From: Tuwongella immobilis | Lineage (GTDB): Bacteria; Planctomycetota; Planctomycetia; Gemmatales; Gemmataceae | DNA length: 64,000 nucleotides | Assembly (NCBI RefSeq): GCF_901538355.1 | Contig: NZ_LR593887.1 | Location: 3,386,920 to 3,450,919 of the forward strand | Direction of reading: 5' to 3' | Part shown: positions 8,937 to 17,789 of the stretch, in pieces | Numbering within the stretch: position 1 is the stretch's first letter | How the letters are laid out: the number at the start of each line of letters is the position of its first letter | The notes under the pieces: generated by a model | Databases searched by the model: none | What the model saw: only the letters and a program-made list of their open reading frames with translations | Told to the model about the DNA's origin: nothing | Translations under genes and position numbers: made by a program

Positions 8937-10028
8937 TCACGCCGCAACGGCGGAGCCAGTCTCGGCCAACGCACGATCCAACAGCAGTCGGAATCGGGCG
9001 GCAATCGCTTCGGTCGAGAATTCCGAATGATAGCGATTCACCCCCGCAAGTAGTTGCCGTTCGAGCAGATCCGAATCGGTTCGCAGTCGATTCAAATGGG
9101 CCGCCAAACCTGCCGCATCGTCTGCATAGAGCGCGGCCGGCCCGGCTGTGCCCGGAATCGCCGTGTTCGAGACCGCAACGATCGGCACCCGCATGCCCAT
9201 TCCTTCAATCAACGGTACGCAGAATCCTTCGTGGCTGCTGGTGCAAAGCAGTGCCTGCGACACCAGAAAGTAGGCCTTGAGTTGTTCCAGGGTCACTTTC
9301 CCGGCCAGCACCACCGAACCGCCGATCTTCAACGCGCGAATCCGCTTCAGCACTTTGTCGTTGTACAATCGGTGTGCCGCCTCGCCGACGATGACCAACC
9401 GACTATTCGGGTTGTACTGTCGGTGGTATTCCGCGAAAGTTTCGACGGCTAGCAGGATATTCTTGTTCGGAACAATTCGCCCCAAGACGAGGATATTCGT
9501 CAGCCAATCATCATTCATGCCGATGCCCATCGACTCCGCGCGGGCATCCAGCAACGATTGCACCTGGTGGAATGGGGCCAGCACTTCGACCGGAAAATTC
9601 GGATCGTGCGCATGAATGCTTTCGCAATTGTACGCGGAATCCGACCAAATCCGGACATCCGGCCGCATCAGCCGCGGAACTTGATTCAGCCCCTCTTGGC
9701 AATAGCGAATCAGATCCCGACTGACCCCCTCGAAGAATTGCGGCGGCGTGATGTTGTGATACTTCACAATTTTGCGACAATTCAACTTTTCGATCATTCG
9801 CACGGCTTCTTCAAAGCAGATGGAATGATGGTAAATCAGCAAATCATCCGGCGAATCAAGCAGTTCAGGCACCTGACGATACGACACCACCGGGAATTGC
9901 TTGGTCAGCGAGCGCACCGCAAGAATCACCCGATGCCCCATTTGCCGCAGCGTGGCGGCCATTCCCTGGACATCGTTGCCCACGGCATCGCCTTCGGTCA
10001 ACGTCGGCGTGAGAATGACGACTTTCAT
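8937..10028 (-). CDS. GT4 family glycosyltransferase
   Basis: This 363-residue cytosolic retaining glycosyltransferase of the GT-B fold uses a nucleotide-sugar donor, probably for cell-surface glycan synthesis. The N-terminal Rossmann half begins MKVVILTPTLTEGDAVGND, and the C-terminal half has the donor-binding pattern NILVLGRIVPNKN ... SHEGFCVPLIEGMGMRVPIVA with the conserved E-x7-E-like spacing. Its start overlaps the stop of the upstream large glycosyltransferase by 4 nt (ATGA type), which indicates translational coupling in a two-gene operon. Confidence 0.92.
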   Translation of the reverse strand: MKVVILTPTLTEGDAVGNDVQGMAATLRQMGHRVILAVRSLTKQFPVVSYRQVPELLDSPDDLLIYHHSICFEEAVRMIEKLNCRKIVKYHNITPPQFFEGVSRDLIRYCQEGLNQVPRLMRPDVRIWSDSAYNCESIHAHDPNFPVEVLAPFHQVQSLLDARAESMGIGMNDDWLTNILVLGRIVPNKNILLAVETFAEYHRQYNPNSRLVIVGEAAHRLYNDKVLKRIRALKIGGSVVLAGKVTLEQLKAYFLVSQALLCTSSHEGFCVPLIEGMGMRVPIVAVSNTAIPGTAGPAALYADDAAGLAAHLNRLRTDSDLLERQLLAGVNRYHSEFSTEAIAARFRLLLDRALAETGSAVAA

Positions 10029-13000
10029 GCGCTGGCCCCTCCTTGGGTGGTCGTCGTTTCGCGGGTCAGTAGATCCATTAATTTCAGCCCGGCTTCCTTC
10101 CAGGTGTACCGTCGCGCTCGTGCGGCGGCGGCTTGTCCCCGTCGGCGAGCTTCGGTCTGATCCGCATACACTTGTCGCATCGCGGCAATCATCGAATCAT
10201 CGTCTGCACGCGACCAACTGCCCAAATACAAGTCCGATTGTGTGGGGATCACCGCATGATCGACTGGGAACCCGACCGTCTCATCGAAGTAATCCGCGAC
10301 GGCGCTATACTTTGTCGAAATCAAACAGCGACCGCACGCCATCGCTTCCATCAAATGCAGGCCGAACCCTTCCGCCGCCGATGCGTTGACATACGCCGAC
10401 AGCGATCGATACCACTCGACCATTTCGGACGGTCCCAAAAAGCGCTGCATCACTTCGATTCGCGGATCGTCCCATTGCGGAACTTCGCATCGCGGCGTCA
10501 CTTTCACCCGCAAGCGAACATCGGTTTCCGTGGGAAATGCCTTCTGGAAACACTCCACCACCTGCGCGGTGTTCTTCCGCACGCCGCCCGCCCACATCGC
10601 CCCAGCGGTGCCGAATGTGCAAACGTCCGGCCACCGGCTATTCGGGTGATACGTCAACGGATCGTACCCCAACGGTAACACCGCCATGGGCACCGTGACG
10701 CCGCTGGCACGGAAACTCTCGATCGCCCATTGACTGGGCACCAAAATCAGGCGGGCTTGCTGAAGCCATTCCACATCGCGCGGATTCAGCCGATCGGATT
10801 CCCACATGGTGAAGAGGATCGACCCCGGAGCGGGTCGGTGGGCATCGATCAAGTGCGGCGGGGCGATCAACAGCGTGGTGTCGCCGGGCATCGGGCCACG
10901 AATCAACCCGGTCAGCATCGGGCCAATCAGATCATGCCGCACCTTCGAGGCGTGATGGATGCCGATATTCACACCCGCACTATGCAACCCTCGCATCATC
11001 TCAAATACGAGATAATCGTAGCCGGAAATTCCGACCACATCGCCCTGCATCAGAATCGGCGTTTCGCGCAGTCCAGAATGTCGCGGCTCGGACGAATCAA
11101 CGGGCGTCCACCCCTGGGCCAACACGGTCAACGTCTCGGCAACGAAACCGACGCGTTTGGCCCGGCCGTTGAGTTGGGCGGTCATCGGCACGCCGGGTTG
11201 GAAGGCGTGCTTGGACAGATTCGGGAATCCGCCCATTTCGCGCAGGAATTTCGTTTCAAACGTGGTGAGTTGTCGCGCAGCACCGCCGACGAGAAACAGT
11301 TCGCCGCTATCCGGGGCACCGGCCTGGCGATCGGTGACGGCCCGGTTGACGATTGCTTCCAAATCCGGCGTTTCTGCCAACTGTTGAGCCACTCGCAATA
11401 CCGCGGTTTCGAGCAATTCAAAGCCCGGATTCAGCACGATGACATGCGAGGTGGTCGCTTCATCGACGGCCCGGTTGCACGCCGCGGCCAATCCACCGTT
11501 CGCTGGCCCTTCCAATTCCTGAATCCGCGAATCACGATTGGAATACATCTGAATCAGATGCCGCAACCGCTTGGGAGTCAGCGGCGTGACGGCCATCGTC
11601 GCATGCCAATGCGGGTAAATCTGCCGCACCAGCGATTCCAACGTCGCCAGCAGCACCGATTCCGGCATCGTTTCGACTGGCACAATCACGGTCAACGGCG
11701 GAGTCGCCTTCATCTGATCCATTTCGGCCAGAATCGCGCCTCGATTCAGATACGCAAGTCGCCGCTTGACCGTCTGTCGCGGCTGCGCTTCCCCGTTGCC
11801 ATCCGCTTCCGGATCGAGCATCAGCCACGAATCGGATAAACCCTTGTACATTTTCTGGACAATTTTCGAAAATTGCCCCGTCGCCAGCAATTTCAACCCC
11901 CGCCAAGCGACGCGCCCGGTGCAGCGATAGGCACGCAGCAGGCGAATTTTCCGTACGATGGCGTCCGTGGTTGCCTTGCTCCAACTCAGAACGTCCATCG
12001 TGAACGCTTCGACGGCGAAGGAACCGAATGCCCCCATCGGCCGCAGATGCACGGCGATGGTGTTTGTAGGCAGCGGGAAATAGAGTTCCTCGGCCAGGGT
12101 ATCGTCCCAGTTCACCTTTTGCAGAAAATGCATGCCCCCATCGGCGGTCTGGGCGAAAAACTCCGCATCCAGCGATTTCCCGCCGCTGCGATCCAGTCGC
12201 CGCATCCGCAACTGAATCCGCACCCATCCCAACTTGCGACCCACGGCGACGGCAAGGGTGCCTTCCAGCCCCGTCGTTCGCCACAGCCCCGCGACGCCTT
12301 CTTCGGAGGGCTGAATTTCTTGCAGCGGAATCAGATCCTCTCGGGTGAAACTGCGCACTGGCGGCTTGGCGACCGACAACGCATGCACCCGCTGAGCGAG
12401 TTGCAGTTGGCGTTCGAGCAATTCGCGGGCATCTCGATCGCTGTCGGCTTGTTTGCGATCCCGGCGGTCGCGCTCCGCCAACACGGCACCGCTCAAACTC
12501 GCAAATTTGACGGATAAATCGGGCGTTTCGCCGAACTCGCAGGCGATTCCGGATGCCGTGAGCGGTGAATCCCCCAATGCCGGATTCGTCTGCGAACAGG
12601 CGATTAGCCAGCGATACGGCAACTGCGATTCCACCCCGCGTTCGGATAATGATAATTCGTGCGACTGCAAATGATCGTGGGCCAACTGCGAGCGCAGCCA
12701 GCCTTCCACAGTCAATTCCATGGTCCAACGATCGTGGACTTCCAATTCTTTCAGGATCGCTTGAAGTTCTTCCCGGTGGCATCGTGGGGCATCGTCGGCC
12801 GCGACATTCGGATGATCGGCCTGGAACCGTTGCCGATACAGTTCCCGAATCCACGCTTCGGCCTTCGTCGCGACTGGCGAGGAATCCGTGACTGTGAACA
12901 GCACGCCACATCGGGCCGATCGGCAGGCTTGCTCGATCCAGCCGGGACGATCCACCGCGTCGATCGACTCGATGCCGTCGAGTAACACCACGGCATCGAT

Positions 13001-13216
13001 GGGTTCCCAAGCGAAGGCATCGCTCAGCGGCTTGGCGATGACTCGGAATCGATCAGAGTCGAGCGACACCGATGCGGCATGGGCACCGATCAGCAAAATT
13101 TGTGCGGGTCGAAAGGCGTCGCTCACCAACTCATCGAGTTGTTCGAGCCAAAGGGTGGTTGTGGATGGAATCGGAGAGGTTGTCGAGTCATTCGTTGGGC
13201 GCATCAACACCGACAT
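10025..13216 (-). CDS. Multidomain glycosyltransferase (methyltransferase-like N-terminus, GT2-like middle, GT4 C-terminus)
   Basis: This protein of about 1063 residues has three visible modules. Residues 1-200 resemble a class-I methyltransferase-like fold (AQILLIGAHAASVSL, IDAVVLLDGIESI). Residues about 510-690 resemble a GT2 (GT-A) fold, with LTVIVPVETMPESVLLATLE and a VLNPGFE segment. The final ~330 residues are GT4-like (ASAAEGFGLHLMEAMACGRCLIST). Such fusions build long surface polysaccharides or glycosylate surface proteins. I place the start at the ATG at 13216 because GGAGG (13225-13229) is 8 nt upstream and overlaps the alternative ATG at 13231. The gene is translationally coupled to the following GT4 gene. 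Confidence 0.82.
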   Translation of the reverse strand: MSVLMRPTNDSTTSPIPSTTTLWLEQLDELVSDAFRPAQILLIGAHAASVSLDSDRFRVIAKPLSDAFAWEPIDAVVLLDGIESIDAVDRPGWIEQACRSARCGVLFTVTDSSPVATKAEAWIRELYRQRFQADHPNVAADDAPRCHREELQAILKELEVHDRWTMELTVEGWLRSQLAHDHLQSHELSLSERGVESQLPYRWLIACSQTNPALGDSPLTASGIACEFGETPDLSVKFASLSGAVLAERDRRDRKQADSDRDARELLERQLQLAQRVHALSVAKPPVRSFTREDLIPLQEIQPSEEGVAGLWRTTGLEGTLAVAVGRKLGWVRIQLRMRRLDRSGGKSLDAEFFAQTADGGMHFLQKVNWDDTLAEELYFPLPTNTIAVHLRPMGAFGSFAVEAFTMDVLSWSKATTDAIVRKIRLLRAYRCTGRVAWRGLKLLATGQFSKIVQKMYKGLSDSWLMLDPEADGNGEAQPRQTVKRRLAYLNRGAILAEMDQMKATPPLTVIVPVETMPESVLLATLESLVRQIYPHWHATMAVTPLTPKRLRHLIQMYSNRDSRIQELEGPANGGLAAACNRAVDEATTSHVIVLNPGFELLETAVLRVAQQLAETPDLEAIVNRAVTDRQAGAPDSGELFLVGGAARQLTTFETKFLREMGGFPNLSKHAFQPGVPMTAQLNGRAKRVGFVAETLTVLAQGWTPVDSSEPRHSGLRETPILMQGDVVGISGYDYLVFEMMRGLHSAGVNIGIHHASKVRHDLIGPMLTGLIRGPMPGDTTLLIAPPHLIDAHRPAPGSILFTMWESDRLNPRDVEWLQQARLILVPSQWAIESFRASGVTVPMAVLPLGYDPLTYHPNSRWPDVCTFGTAGAMWAGGVRKNTAQVVECFQKAFPTETDVRLRVKVTPRCEVPQWDDPRIEVMQRFLGPSEMVEWYRSLSAYVNASAAEGFGLHLMEAMACGRCLISTKYSAVADYFDETVGFPVDHAVIPTQSDLYLGSWSRADDDSMIAAMRQVYADQTEARRRGQAAAARARRYTWKEAGLKLMDLLTRETTTTQGGASA

Positions 13217-13408
13217 GAATGGTGCCTCCATGCGGGGGTTGCCTCGATGCGTCCTGCATCAAGTCGTGAATCGTGGTGAAGTCGAGAATTTTCCCCCGCC
13301 GGAGTTTAGCGAAGTCGGAATTGCCCTGTCAATCGGCAAAAGCTGGGCAAAGCGATTTTCTTTCACTAGCCTGACTCGAACGTGCCATCGTTCTCCAGGG
13401 AGAGTCGG

Positions 13409-14749
13409 ATGTCTGCTCGCCAAGATGCGATCGCGATTTGGAATGCCGGTGTCGATGCGGTTCGTCCCGAAGTCCTGTTGCGCGATAGTCTTGCGGACGA
13501 ATCGCTCGGGCTGACCGCTGCCCTGGCGAATGCACCACGCATTCATGTGGTTGGTGCCGGGAAAGCGGGTGCGTCCATGGCTCGGGCGTTGGAATCGGCA
13601 CTGGCTCCCATCGCTGGCGACCCGTTATCTCGCTGTCACGGCCTGGTGAACGTCCCGGAATCGCAGGTGATCCCGTTGCAGCGCATCCGCCTGCATGCGG
13701 CTCGACCAGCGGCGAGCAATCATCCCACCGCGGCGGGGGTGATCGGCAGTCAACTCATGCTGGATCAACTCGCATCCGCCGGCCCGGACGATGTGGCCAT
13801 CTGCCTGATTTCCGGCGGCGGGTCGGCGTTACTCCCGGCCCCGGCGGACGGCATTTCGCTGGAAGAAAAACAGACGGTGACAAAATTGTTGCATCGCTGC
13901 GGGGCAACGATCGTGGAGATGAATACCGTCCGCAAGCATCTCTCCAAAATTAAAGGCGGACAACTCGCGACCGCGTTTCGGGGCCGCTTGATGGTGTCGC
14001 TGATCCTCTCCGATGTCGTGGGTGATCCGCTGGATGTCATCGCCTCGGGGCCAACGGTGGTCGATCCCAGTACATATGTGGATTCGATCGCAATCTTGCA
14101 GCGCTATCGCATTTGGGACGACTGCCCGCCCAACGTGCACCGACATTTGCAACGTGGGATGCGCGGCGAAATTCCGGAAACGCTCAAATCGCCGCTGCCG
14201 AATGTCCGCACCAAGGTGATTGGTCGCAATCGCATTGCCTTGAACGCGGCCAAAGTTGAGGCCGAACGACGAGGCTATCGCGTCCTCGATCTCGGATCAT
14301 TTCTGGAAGGCGAAACCCGCGAGGTGGCCCGAGTGCATGCCGGAATTCTGCGAAGCATCCGTGCGGATGGGCAACCAATCGCGCCGCCAGCCGTAATTCT
14401 CAGCGGTGGCGAAACGACGGTGACGCTGGGTGCCTCCCCCGGCAAAGGCGGGCGGAACCAGGCGTTTGTCGTGGCGGCGGCTTGTGAATTGAAAGCGACG
14501 GAACTGGGAACCTCAGCGATTCTTTCCGGCGGAACGGATGGCGAAGATGGGCCAACGGATGCGGCTGGCGGTGTGATCGACTCCGAATTCTGGAATCGCT
14601 GTCAGCAACATGGCCTGAATCCACACGATGCGTTGCGGGCCGATGATGCCTACCCACTACTTGCTCAGACGGATTGTCTGTTGAAGACGGGAATGACCGA
14701 AACCAATGTCATGGATGTTCGCGTGATCGTGATTCCCGAAACTGCCTGA
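13409..14749 (+). CDS. Glycerate 2-kinase, MOFRL/GckA family
   Basis: This 446-residue protein is of the MOFRL-type glycerate kinase family (GckA/TtuD), which phosphorylates D-glycerate to 2-phosphoglycerate and links glyoxylate, serine or hydroxypyruvate metabolism to glycolysis. It shows the N-terminal VGAGKAGASMARALE motif, the SGGGSALLPAP segment, the conserved helix NTVRKHLSKIKGGQLA, and the MOFRL-domain hallmark SGGETTVTL followed by GKGGRNQAF. I chose the ATG at 13409 because GGGAG lies just upstream and the family begins near SARQDA; a GTG nine codons earlier is less likely. Confidence 0.92.
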   Translation: MSARQDAIAIWNAGVDAVRPEVLLRDSLADESLGLTAALANAPRIHVVGAGKAGASMARALESALAPIAGDPLSRCHGLVNVPESQVIPLQRIRLHAARPAASNHPTAAGVIGSQLMLDQLASAGPDDVAICLISGGGSALLPAPADGISLEEKQTVTKLLHRCGATIVEMNTVRKHLSKIKGGQLATAFRGRLMVSLILSDVVGDPLDVIASGPTVVDPSTYVDSIAILQRYRIWDDCPPNVHRHLQRGMRGEIPETLKSPLPNVRTKVIGRNRIALNAAKVEAERRGYRVLDLGSFLEGETREVARVHAGILRSIRADGQPIAPPAVILSGGETTVTLGASPGKGGRNQAFVVAAACELKATELGTSAILSGGTDGEDGPTDAAGGVIDSEFWNRCQQHGLNPHDALRADDAYPLLAQTDCLLKTGMTETNVMDVRVIVIPETA

Positions 14750-14890
14750 CGTTTTTTCCGACCGGGTGAGGCGAGTCGGTAACTTCTTCCGATTCGGAAT
14801 TGCTGCGAATCCGAAGCACCGAAGTCGGAAAAATCGGAAGTGCTGATGGAATCATGGTTTCGGGAAATGTTGCAGAAAAAATTTTGCGAT

Positions 14891-14906
14891 TGGCATGCCT
14901 CGTGCA
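14891..14906 (+). promoter_or_regulatory. Near-consensus sigma-54 (-24/-12) type element
   Basis: TGGCAT-N5-GTGCA matches the -24/-12 consensus TGGCAC-N5-TTGCA at 9 of 11 positions, with GG and GC at the required spacing. A 9/11 match is expected by chance several times in a window this size, so on its own this is weak. It is listed because it sits in a gene-free stretch about 310 nt before a strong intrinsic terminator. Confidence 0.25.
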
Positions 14907-15107
14907 TCTGGATTCTCTCATGAACCGCAACCTCTGGAACAGGTGGCGAGTTCGGGGCCGGTTGAGAAGAGGCCGGCGAGGCGGAATGCCTCTGCGAGAT
15001 TGCACGACCCCCGGATTGCTCTCCGGAGAACCGGGGCGAATGCGATCGACTCCGATGACAGCGATTTTGAACAATGCTTCGACATTGATCCTTGGATGAT
15101 CGAATGA
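14895..15107 (+). CDS. Possible small protein in the gene-poor stretch (uncertain)
   Basis: This 70-codon open frame has no recognisable family. It starts at ATG 14895, with an internal GTG at 14943 as an alternative. The product would have an Arg/Pro-rich centre and a strikingly acidic C-terminus ending DSDFEQCFDIDPWMIE. No good ribosome-binding site precedes the ATG, and the ATG lies inside the sigma-54-like element, so if that promoter is real the GTG start is more likely. An overlapping frame (14920-15099) is equally open. The stretch 14750-15358 otherwise contains only this candidate, the promoter-like site and the terminator at 15215. Confidence 0.25.
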   Translation: MPRASGFSHEPQPLEQVASSGPVEKRPARRNASARLHDPRIALRRTGANAIDSDDSDFEQCFDIDPWMIE

Positions 15108-15214
15108 TTCCCTTTCGAATCGTTCGTTTCCCCCCACAACGGCTCCCCCGCCGATGTGAGATAGATTCAACCTTGCTGAACCATCAAATTCGGCGAGATG
15201 CCCCTCTCTTTCCC

Positions 15215-15245
15215 ACCCGCTCCATCCCCCTGGAGCGGGTTTTTT
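15215..15245 (+). terminator. Strong intrinsic terminator ending an unassigned transcript
   Basis: A 10-bp perfect stem, ACCCGCTCCA (15215-15224) with TGGAGCGGGT (15231-15240), has a 6-nt loop and is followed by T6. It lies 465 nt beyond the glycerate kinase stop and upstream of the 48-codon secreted-peptide gene. It therefore either ends a long 3' tail of the kinase mRNA or ends a separate small transcript from about 14917. Confidence 0.9.
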
Positions 15246-15358
15246 CGTTTCAAATCCCTGGGCTTGTTTTCGTTTTGCAGGTCGTGTATTCCCCGCCCTC
15301 GACAGTTGGCAGCACTTGCCAAGCGTGATTCGGGAAACGGCGGAAGGAGTGGGGCGTC

Positions 15359-15505
15359 ATGGAATTTCGTTGGCTCGCCTTGCTCTCGTTGTGGACCTTG
15401 CTTTCCGGTCCGATTTTGGCGCATCCCATGCGGTGGAGTCCGGCGCAAACGCAATCTGCCGAGCAGTTGGAGGCTCCCCCACCTCCGTTGAAACTGCCGG
15501 ATTGA
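15359..15505 (+). CDS. 48-residue secreted or membrane-anchored peptide
   Basis: This small gene (48 codons plus TGA) has a very good ribosome-binding site, GGAAGGAG, ending 9 nt before the ATG. The product begins MEFRWLALLSLWTLLSGPIL, a typical signal sequence with a short charged n-region, a Leu-rich core and a likely cleavage after ILA. The mature part is only about 25 residues and ends in a Pro-rich APPPPLKLPD. I recognise no family. It stands between a strong upstream terminator and the PEP-CTERM protein gene, 78 nt ahead of the latter and on the same strand, so the two could form one transcript. Confidence 0.6.
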   Translation: MEFRWLALLSLWTLLSGPILAHPMRWSPAQTQSAEQLEAPPPPLKLPD

Positions 15506-15583
15506 GGGATTCTTCCGTGCGGCGAAATCGGTGATGTTTCAAGCGATCAGCGTCACACTTACCTTCACAGAAGGACGCGACAC

Positions 15584-16492
15584 ATGAAGGCTTTCCGGGA
15601 TGGGCGAGCGATTCTCGCATTCGCGTTGCTGGGTATTGGTTTGGGGGGAAATCTCGTCCACGCCGAACCGATTCGATCGGGCTACGCATCGACGACACTG
15701 CCCACCATTGATGACACCTCGAGTCCGGCCGTGGATCTGGGATTTTCGGTCAAAATCTATGGGCAAGAATTCTCGCAAGTGTATGTCAACGAGAATGGCA
15801 ACCTCACCTTTGGTGCCCCGCTTGCGCAGTTTACCCCCACTCCATTGAGTTCCGCGACCACGCCGATTCTTGCGCCGTTTTTCGCCGATGTCGATGTATC
15901 CCTGGCTGGGCAAATCACTTACGGTACCGGCACGGTCGAAGGACGCCCCGCGTTCTTTGCCACCTGGACCGATGTTGGCTACTACGCGACCATCGATGGA
16001 GCCGATAAACGCAACGATTTCCAAGTGGTGATTATCGACCGCAGCGATTTATCAGTCGGCGAGTTCGACTTGGAATTCAATTATGGCGTGATCGAATGGG
16101 AAAGCGGCGATTTTTCCGGTGGCGCGGACGGCCTCGGTGGCACGACCGCTCGCGTGGGATTCGGCTCCGGATCGTCGGATAGCGGCCAATGGATGGAACT
16201 CGATGGTTCGGGCCTTGCCGGGGCATTGCTCTCGGGCGGTGCGAACGACCTGAATCAATCAACGATTCGATATTCGTTTGAAAACGGACTACCCGTGTTG
16301 GTTCGCAATCCCGACCCCGACACTGGCGGCGGGAATAACGGCGGCGGGAATCATGGCGGTGATCCCGTCAGCCCGGAAGTTCCGGAACCCGCGAGTTGGG
16401 CGCTCGCCGCCATGGGAGTGATCGCCCTGTTTCGCTGGAAGCGGCTCAGTTTGCTGAACCCAACTCCTCGACCGGCATCAACAACGGACTGA
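15584..16492 (+). CDS. PEP-CTERM protein with nidogen-like domain
   Basis: This 302-residue exported protein has a signal peptide (core AILAFALLGIGLGG, cleavage near VHA). A NIDO-like beta domain spans residues about 40-225, with VYVNENGNLTFG, PILAPFFADVDV and the following FFATWTDVGYY. A Gly/Asn-rich linker follows. The C-terminus is a typical sorting signal: VPEPASWALAAMGVIAL then RWKR. PEP-CTERM proteins are processed by exosortase and become part of the surface or extracellular matrix; no exosortase is in this window. The last 47 nt overlap the 3' end of the convergent GT4 gene. Confidence 0.9.
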   Translation: MKAFRDGRAILAFALLGIGLGGNLVHAEPIRSGYASTTLPTIDDTSSPAVDLGFSVKIYGQEFSQVYVNENGNLTFGAPLAQFTPTPLSSATTPILAPFFADVDVSLAGQITYGTGTVEGRPAFFATWTDVGYYATIDGADKRNDFQVVIIDRSDLSVGEFDLEFNYGVIEWESGDFSGGADGLGGTTARVGFGSGSSDSGQWMELDGSGLAGALLSGGANDLNQSTIRYSFENGLPVLVRNPDPDTGGGNNGGGNHGGDPVSPEVPEPASWALAAMGVIALFRWKRLSLLNPTPRPASTTD

Positions 16493-17498
16493 GCGGCACC
16501 AGATTTTCCAGAAATTGATCGGTGCAGCGTTCCCATGTGAATCGGCGACCGAGTTCCACGCAGGCATCTCGGTTTCCAACTTCGAGCGCCCGATTGACCG
16601 CTTTCTCGAGGTTATCGTCCATGGCACCGACATTCGGTTCCGTGAGAATATCAATCGGCCCAATGACGGGATACGCCGCGACCGGCAGCCCCGACGCGAG
16701 TGCTTCGATAATCACGAGGCCGAAGGTATCGGTTCGACTGGGAAAGACGAACAAATCCGCACTGGCATACACCTCGGCCAATGCTTCGCCCGAGCGATAG
16801 CCCAGGAACACCGAATCGGAATAGGTACTTTCCAGCCGAGCGCGAATCGGGCCATCCCCGACGACGACTTTCGTTCCCGGCACGCGCAACGCCAGGAAAT
16901 CCTCGACGCTCTTTTCGTGCGAGACGCGCCCCACATACAGCAGAATGGGGCGGGGAAAATCCAAGACGGATTTTTCGCGTGGATAAAATTGCGACAAATC
17001 AACCCCGCGTGACCAGCGGGCGAACGGCCCTTTCAAACCGCGATCGACCAATTCGCGTTCGAGCGTATCGGTTGCCACCATCGTGCGTGCGGACGATGAA
17101 TGGAACCATCGCATATATTTGTACGTCCACGCGGTCGGTACCCCGACGATTCGACGGAGATATTCCGGGAATTTCGTGTGGTACGACGTGGTAAAATCCC
17201 AACCACGACGGATACACAAGCGTCGCACGGCCAATCCGAGCGGACCTTCCGTGGCAATGTGAACCGCCGTGGGTCGAAATGCGTCAATGCGAGCAGTGAG
17301 TTTTTTCCAACTGGGCATGCACAGCCAAATTTCGCGGTAGAACGGAAACGGCATGCCGCGAAATTGGTGCGGTTCCAGCACCTCGATGATGTGGCCCAGT
17401 TTTTCCAAAACGGCGATCGTCTTTTCGAGAGTGCGGACGACCCCGTTGACTTGTGGCCGCCAGGCATCCGTTGCGATCAAGATTCGTTGCGGCTGCAT
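16446..17498 (-). CDS. GT4 glycosyltransferase (GDP-mannose-dependent/SQD2-like)
   Basis: This 350-residue GT-B enzyme has the hallmark N-terminus ILIATDAWRPQVNGVVRTLE, found in mannosyl- and sulfoquinovosyl-transferases of the MgtA/SQD2 type. The donor-binding half has LLYVGRVSHEKSVEDFLAL and FVFPSRTDTFGLVIIEALASG, where the EALA glutamate is conserved. It probably adds a sugar to a diacylglycerol or other lipid acceptor at the membrane. The substrate is not provable from sequence. Its 3' end overlaps the convergent PEP-CTERM gene. Confidence 0.9.
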   Translation of the reverse strand: MQPQRILIATDAWRPQVNGVVRTLEKTIAVLEKLGHIIEVLEPHQFRGMPFPFYREIWLCMPSWKKLTARIDAFRPTAVHIATEGPLGLAVRRLCIRRGWDFTTSYHTKFPEYLRRIVGVPTAWTYKYMRWFHSSSARTMVATDTLERELVDRGLKGPFARWSRGVDLSQFYPREKSVLDFPRPILLYVGRVSHEKSVEDFLALRVPGTKVVVGDGPIRARLESTYSDSVFLGYRSGEALAEVYASADLFVFPSRTDTFGLVIIEALASGLPVAAYPVIGPIDILTEPNVGAMDDNLEKAVNRALEVGNRDACVELGRRFTWERCTDQFLENLVPLSPLLMPVEELGSAN

Positions 17499-17564
17499 GG
17501 CGACTCCGCGACCCCTTGACAGTTTTGCGTGAGCAGGACTCCACCCGAAAACGAGTGTTCGGCC

Positions 17565-17786
17565 ATGTCACAACCCGATGAGAAACGCTCGCTTCGTGAA
17601 CTGAAGCGGGCGTTGAAAAAAGCCGGAAATCGGCACCGTCGTCAGCAATCCAAACGCACCCTGCGGGATCATCCCGAAGAGGCCGCGTTTGATTCGGATT
17701 CGCTCGGGCGTCATCGTTCCGCGCCGCTGAACGGCATCGACAACGATGCGACCCGTCGGCGTGACTCCGATTCCGATTCGGAATGA
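17565..17786 (+). CDS. Small basic planctomycete-type protein of unknown function
   Basis: This 73-residue protein, from ATG 17565, has a Lys/Arg-rich amphipathic N-terminal part (LRELKRALKKAGNRHRRQQ), a middle motif LRDHPEEAAFD, and a Ser/Asp-rich acidic tail. From memory, proteins of this layout recur in planctomycetes with no assigned function; the basic helix suggests nucleic-acid or ribosome contact, but that is a guess. A GTG at 17529 would add 12 residues of low plausibility. The gene diverges from the GT4 gene and abuts the convergent PQQ-propeller gene by 3 nt. Confidence 0.65.
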   Translation: MSQPDEKRSLRELKRALKKAGNRHRRQQSKRTLRDHPEEAAFDSDSLGRHRSAPLNGIDNDATRRRDSDSDSE

Positions 17787-17789
17787 CCC

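Noticed and set aside
11532-13010. A 492-codon second frame within the large glycosyltransferase
   Set aside because: It is on the same strand as a well-supported gene, out of frame, and Arg/Gly/Ser-rich.
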